Shown: piece after piece, positions 60,643 through 64,000 of the stretch | Position numbering within the stretch: position 1 is the stretch's first letter | Layout of the letters: the number at the start of each line of letters is the position of its first letter | NCBI RefSeq assembly: GCF_001436225.1 | Contig: NZ_AYYO01000010.1 | Span: 62,001 to 126,000 of the forward strand | Source: Lacticaseibacillus sharpeae JCM 1186 = DSM 20505 | Lineage (GTDB): Bacteria; Bacillota; Bacilli; Lactobacillales; Lactobacillaceae | DNA: 64,000 nucleotides | Reading direction: 5' to 3' | Position numbers and translations under genes: made by a program | The notes under the pieces: generated by a model | Seen by the model: the letters and a program-made list of their open reading frames with translations, nothing else | Database searches by the model: none | What the model was told of the DNA's origin: nothing

Positions 60643-61023
60643 CCTGTAAACCTCTATAGGCCATGTTTTGTTCCGGTCGGAAGTCAGGCACAACCGACCA
60701 TTAGTAATCATCTATCTTAGTGCAATGCACTATTTCGCCGTTAGTTCAGTTACCATGGCGAAACGCCCCTACCAAAGTTTGGGTTACTCGCTTGCGGGGT
60801 TTACCCGTTCCAGGCGCACCGTTTCCGATGCGCATCGTCTCTGTGGCACTGTTCAGACCTACTGGCGCATAGCATAAGCCTTAGCGCGTTTGGTCGCCGT
60901 TACCGATAACTCGGTACCCAGGCTTATTGGGCCTGGCGCAATCACTACAGGCATCGCAGCCTGTGCGGGCATGGACCTTCCTCACCCTACATACATAGGG
61001 CGCAATTACTCGTGGTTTACAGG
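60643..61023 (-). ncRNA. rnpB: RNase P RNA, class B
   Basis: Catalytic RNA that matures tRNA 5' ends. On the minus strand the conserved core GAGGAAGGTCCATGC (near 60970) and the later CACAGAGACGA, GAAACGGTG, GGGTAAACCCC and universal ACAAAACATGGCCTATAG-type 3' core are all visible in order. The ends are set by helix P1: CCTGTAAACC (5', at 61014-61023) pairs exactly with GGTTTACAGG (3', at 60643-60652). About 381 nucleotides, normal for Bacillota class B. It stands between gpsB and the RlmL-like gene as in Bacillus. Confidence 0.95.
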
Positions 61024-61035
61024 TTTAGTAACAAA

Positions 61036-61422
61036 TTAATATTGGCCACGTTCACGTGGGTCGCTAGCGGCGGAGTTGTCTCCGGCGAGCTTGCTGCCAA
61101 ACACGTGCCGCTCAAGATTCGACAGACGTTTCAGAATGTCGTAATTTGTTGCAGCAGTACTGGTAGGTGCTGCTGTGCTGGCCGTGCCCTTAGCAACAGT
61201 GAGTTGCTTGTTGAGTTCGTCGACGCGGCTAACCAGCCGTGCGTGTTCCTCATTGAGACGGTCAATCTCTGCGGTGTAGGCTTCGTAGTCCTTGATGATT
61301 GAGTCGAGATACTCGTCGACTTCATCAGGATCGTAGCCCCGCATTTTGGTCTTAAACTGTTTATTGAGAATATCTTTTGGTCCGTATTGGACACTGAATT
61401 GCTGTTCGTTTTCTGAATCCAT
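61036..61422 (-). CDS. gpsB: Cell-division regulator GpsB
   Basis: DivIVA-like cytoplasmic adaptor that links class A penicillin-binding proteins to the division machinery. The 128 residues have the lipid- and PBP-binding head ([27 protein letters not shown] begins near residue 14), a coiled coil (about 40-75), a Ser/Thr/Ala linker and a short C-terminal helix that forms the hexamer. ATG 61422 is 8 bases after GAGG; the longer frame to 61470 starts in the leader. The PBP1A gene, its known partner in other species, lies across the divergent ypsA-recU gap. Confidence 0.95.
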   Translation of the reverse strand: MDSENEQQFSVQYGPKDILNKQFKTKMRGYDPDEVDEYLDSIIKDYEAYTAEIDRLNEEHARLVSRVDELNKQLTVAKGTASTAAPTSTAATNYDILKRLSNLERHVFGSKLAGDNSAASDPRERGQY

Positions 61423-61460
61423 ATTAAACACCTCGGAAATTCCCACGCGGGGATAAATAT

Positions 61461-61489
61461 ATTTTAGCATAAATTATTAGTTTTGAAAA
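61461..61489 (-). promoter_or_regulatory. gpsB promoter
   Basis: Minus strand TTTTCA (61484-61489), 17 bases, TAAAAT (61461-61466) with TGC before it. It overlaps the end of ypsA. Confidence 0.55.
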
Positions 61490-62055
61490 TCATTATTTCG
61501 TTCGGCTTCGGCTTCTGCCAGTGCCCGCGCCGTTTCTTCTAGATCATCCATCGAAATATTGCGAAAATCATACTCACGGCGGGCCGGCAAGTTCTGCACG
61601 CGGCGGTAGTCGTAGTCGGGTTTGCCGGGGAAGTCTGGGTCGTAAACAAACAGCGCCCCATCCGTATGGTCCGTCATGAACTGACCGTATTGTGCCAGCT
61701 GGTACCCGCCCTTATAAGGGTCGTTGCTAATGCTGGCAGAAAAATCGACGCGCGTGCGCAGTTGGGCCAGCGCTTCTTGACTACTTTCTTGCCACCGCTC
61801 GCCAAAGTTCTGGTACGGCAACATTATCGCCACCTGCAAATCGGGGTAGTCTTTTTTGAGTTCGAGCGCAACTTCGGCGGCCCATTGCTCTGTCCCCTGC
61901 TGGCCCCCGGTGATCAGCCATTCGAGCCCGTCGTCCAGATAGTCACCAAGAATATTTTTTAGTGAATCTTTAATTACCGGGATGTGCGGGTCTTTCTGGC
62001 CGTGCACGTTCAGCTCGTATGCGCGGTATCCCGTTACCCAAAGGCGTTTTAGCAC
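61477..62055 (-). CDS. ypsA: YpsA-family SLOG protein (DUF1273)
   Basis: Rossmann-like SLOG-fold protein of 192 residues that in other Bacillota influences cell division. The start of the fold, LWVTGYRAYELNV, the loop TGGQQGTEQWAAEVA near residue 70-84 and the later DGALFVYDPD match the family. GTG 62055 is chosen for GGGGGAG five bases before it; a frame reaching 62172 would overlap the recU promoter region. SLOG proteins may bind nucleotide-derived ligands; here none is known. Next to gpsB, as usual. Confidence 0.9.
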   Translation of the reverse strand: MLKRLWVTGYRAYELNVHGQKDPHIPVIKDSLKNILGDYLDDGLEWLITGGQQGTEQWAAEVALELKKDYPDLQVAIMLPYQNFGERWQESSQEALAQLRTRVDFSASISNDPYKGGYQLAQYGQFMTDHTDGALFVYDPDFPGKPDYDYRRVQNLPARREYDFRNISMDDLEETARALAEAEAERNNDFQN

Positions 62056-62132
62056 TGAAACTCCCCCTATTAACCATCCGCAATTTAAGGCGGTTGTTAA
62101 GCTGTTTTTATGCGCTTGCTCACTATTGTTGT

Positions 62133-62138
62133 TATAAT
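62133..62138 (+). promoter_or_regulatory. recU -10 element
   Basis: TATAAT at 62133-62138, no clear -35. The ATG at 62161 follows AGGAG (62146-62150). Confidence 0.45.
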
Positions 62139-62160
62139 AAAACACAGGAGCGTGATGAAG

Positions 62161-62802
62161 ATGGTATTCCACTACCCAAATGGTAGTTCATACACAGCAT
62201 CAAAGCAATCCACGACCGCAAAACAGCACCACGAAACGATTTACGGTGGTCGCGGGATGACGCTAGAAGATGAACTGAACGCGGCCAACGCGTATTATTT
62301 ACAAATTGGGCGTGCGGTTGTCCACAAGAAACCGACGCCAATCCAGATTGTGAAGGTTGACTACCCCGCCCGGAGCAAGGCGGTCATCCGCGAGGGCTAT
62401 TTTAAGACGCCGTCGACGACCGACTACAATGGGGTCTACCGCGGCTGGTACCTAGATTTTGAAGCCAAGGAAACCAAGAACAAGGCCAGCTTCCCGCTCA
62501 AGAACTTCCACCAACACCAAATCGACCACATGCGGGCGTGCTTGGTGCAGGATGGCTTGTGCTTTGTGGTGATGCGCTTTGCGGTGCTCCACCGTTTGTT
62601 CGTCGTTCCCGCCAGCATGGTGATTGTGGCGTGGGACAACCAGCAAAACAGCCGCAAGTCCATCACTTTAGCAACGATTATTGATGCGGGTTTTGAACTA
62701 ACTCCGCAACTGGAACCAACTGTCCCCTACCTCGATGGTGTGGACTGGTTGATTAAGAAGAAAGTAGGTGCCTCAAGTGGCAACAAGTTCGAACGCAACT
62801 GA
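62161..62802 (+). CDS. recU: Holliday-junction resolvase RecU
   Basis: Cleaves recombination intermediates and modulates RecA in Bacillota. The 213 residues begin VFHYPNGSSY, the usual start of the family. The nuclease core has YYLQIGRAVVHKKPTPIQIVKV near residue 40-60, a catalytic Glu in GWYLDFEAKETKNKASFP near residue 100-117 and the HQIDHM stretch near residue 122. ATG 62161 gives normal spacing from AGGAG; ATG 62155 (two residues longer) is also possible but closer to the site. The next gene begins inside its 3' end. Confidence 0.95.
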   Translation: MVFHYPNGSSYTASKQSTTAKQHHETIYGGRGMTLEDELNAANAYYLQIGRAVVHKKPTPIQIVKVDYPARSKAVIREGYFKTPSTTDYNGVYRGWYLDFEAKETKNKASFPLKNFHQHQIDHMRACLVQDGLCFVVMRFAVLHRLFVVPASMVIVAWDNQQNSRKSITLATIIDAGFELTPQLEPTVPYLDGVDWLIKKKVGASSGNKFERN

Positions 62803-64000
62803 TTCCCGGATGGCCAAGAAGCGGCAAGCAAAACGGCAACCAGCTAAACGCAAGCAGCGTGGCGGCAACGGTGGCAATGTTCAGCACCACCCAATCCGCA
62901 AATTCTTTAAGTGGGTGGGCATTGTCATCCTGGCGGCGTTTTTGTTCGGGGTCGCGCTATTTGCTTACTACGCCAAGGACGCGCCCGAAATTACGCAATC
63001 AGATTTACAAAAAGACGGTAGTTCGACTATCTACGCGATGAACAACAAGCAGATTACGCAGTTGGGGCTGGAAAACCGGGAGTACATCACGGCCCAGAAG
63101 ATTCCCCAGCAGCTCAAGGATGCGGTGGTTTCCGTTGAAGACAGTCATTTCTACAACGAACCGTTCGGGATTAACCCGATTCGGATTGTGACGGCCACCA
63201 TCAGTAACGTGCTGCACCGCGGCGGACTGCAAGGGGCAAGTACCCTCACCCAGCAGGTCGTGAAGCTGTCCGTGTTCTCCACCAAGGCGTCTGACCAGAC
63301 CCTAAAGCGTAAGGCCCAAGAAGCGGTCCTCGCCTTCAAGGTGGAACAGAAGTACAGCAAGGAACAGATTCTCGAATTCTACATCAACAAGGTCTACATG
63401 AACTTCGGCCAGTACGGGATGCAGACGGGGGCCAAGTATTACTATGGTAAGTCCCTCAGCAAGCTGACCCTCGCCCAGACCGCCTTCATTGCCGGCCTCG
63501 GCCAATCACCAGTGGGCTATAACCCGTACACCCACCCGGAAGCGGCGACTAAGCGTCGTGACACCGTGATTAACGCGATGCTCAAGAACAAGAAGATTAC
63601 GGCGACCCAGGCGGCGGAGGCCAAGGCCACCCCGATTACGAGTGGGCTCGTCAAGCAAAAGACCGCTAAGAACAACGCCGACGAGGCGAAGGTCACGGAT
63701 AGTTACCTCACCTCTGTCATTAAGGAAGTGAAGAAGCGGACCGGGCTTAACCCGTACACCGCGGGGATGAAGATTTACACCAACCTGGATCTCAGCGCTC
63801 AAAAACGGCTGTACAAGATTGTTAATTCCGACAAGTACGTGCAGTTCCCCGGCGACACCTTCCAGACAGCGGTCACGATGACTAATCCGGAAACGGGTCA
63901 GGTCACTGCGCAGATTGGGGGCCGCAAGACGGGTGATGTCCAGCGCTCTCTGAACCGTGCGACCCAAACCAGTCGTTCGAACGGGTCGACCATGAAGCCG
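62777..64000 (+). CDS. Class A penicillin-binding protein (PBP1A), 5' part, cut by window edge
   Basis: Bifunctional glycosyltransferase/transpeptidase that polymerises and crosslinks peptidoglycan. The 408 visible residues are a basic cytoplasmic tail (about 1-45), a membrane helix (about 46-68), the GT51 domain with the catalytic Glu in SVEDSHFYNE near residue 118, then GASTLTQQVVK and EVEQKYSKEQILEFYIN-type block, and the beginning of the transpeptidase domain; the window stops just after the active-site motif STMK. GTG 62777 is preferred, overlapping recU, because AGGTG lies 6 bases before it; ATG 62810 has no ribosome site. The recU-PBP1 pairing is standard. Confidence 0.93.
   Translation, partial: MATSSNATDSRMAKKRQAKRQPAKRKQRGGNGGNVQHHPIRKFFKWVGIVILAAFLFGVALFAYYAKDAPEITQSDLQKDGSSTIYAMNNKQITQLGLENREYITAQKIPQQLKDAVVSVEDSHFYNEPFGINPIRIVTATISNVLHRGGLQGASTLTQQVVKLSVFSTKASDQTLKRKAQEAVLAFKVEQKYSKEQILEFYINKVYMNFGQYGMQTGAKYYYGKSLSKLTLAQTAFIAGLGQSPVGYNPYTHPEAATKRRDTVINAMLKNKKITATQAAEAKATPITSGLVKQKTAKNNADEAKVTDSYLTSVIKEVKKRTGLNPYTAGMKIYTNLDLSAQKRLYKIVNSDKYVQFPGDTFQTAVTMTNPETGQVTAQIGGRKTGDVQRSLNRATQTSRSNGSTMKP

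Overview
The window is a chromosomal segment of a low-copy-element, fairly high-GC (low-to-mid 50s % by eye) member of the Lactobacillaceae. Gene content, Shine-Dalgarno sequences of the AGGAGG type, frequent GTG/TTG starts, many U-tailed hairpin terminators and a B-type RNase P RNA all point to Bacillota, and the gene orders (cmk-rpsA-der-hup, rbgA-rnhB-dprA-topA-xerC-hslVU, parE-parC, lspA-rluD-pyrP, recU-pbp1A opposite ypsA-gpsB-rnpB) are those of lactobacilli. The species cannot be fixed from the sequence alone. No tRNA, rRNA, CRISPR array, prophage or insertion sequence was seen.

Layout. 0-10 kb (+): the end of recQ, a LysM wall protein, cmk, rpsA, der, hup, a TPR protein, cca and an ABC-F ATPase. 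10-16 kb: an HlyIII-type membrane protein (-), then DegV, a GDSL esterase, YpmS, MsrA, YozE and a CtpA-type protease (+). 16-21 kb: a SWIM/SNF2 helicase and a drug-efflux-like MFS gene preceded by a structured leader. 21-30 kb: ribosome assembly, RNase HII, DprA, topoisomerase I, XerC, HslVU, a sugar epimerase; plsY (-). 31-38 kb: topoisomerase IV, a LysR regulator, a Mn-dependent pyrophosphatase. 37.7-43.3 kb: an accessory, lower-GC stretch on the minus strand with an MFS/DUF4811 pair, a long gene-poor gap, an acetyltransferase killed by a single nonsense codon, an ArsR regulator, a Nudix hydrolase and a second DegV. 43-45 kb: RqcH. 45-54 kb (-): the remains of the pyrimidine locus and ebsA-fhs-lspA-rluD. 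54-64 kb: RNase HI-like, an Mga-like regulator, PepO, a small Sm-like protein, an RNA methyltransferase, rnpB, gpsB, ypsA, recU and the start of a class A penicillin-binding protein.

The most striking find is at 45.3-50.9 kb. The order lspA-rluD-(PyrR attenuator)-pyrP-carA-carB is the skeleton of the Bacillus-type pyr operon, but pyrR, pyrB, pyrC, pyrD, pyrF and pyrE are absent and the two carbamoyl-phosphate synthase subunits are uninterrupted reading frames whose catalytic residues are gone: CarA has Gly for the glutaminase Cys and Gln for the catalytic His, and CarB has lost the metal-binding Glu/Asn in both ATP-grasp halves, its first glycine loop, and most of the second ATP-binding subdomain. 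Either both genes are decaying together without having acquired a stop, or they are retained as a pseudoenzyme pair with another role. The attenuator in front of the uracil permease still has all the parts needed for PyrR control, although pyrR is not beside it.

Secondary points of interest are two genes (xerC, arsR) whose predicted transcripts begin exactly at the start codon, a 75-residue protein with an Hfq-like strand pattern, a possible attenuator leader before the MFS gene, and dyad-symmetric candidate operators before the LysR, Mga-like and MFS genes. All functional calls come from motif and synteny recognition by eye; no database search was run.
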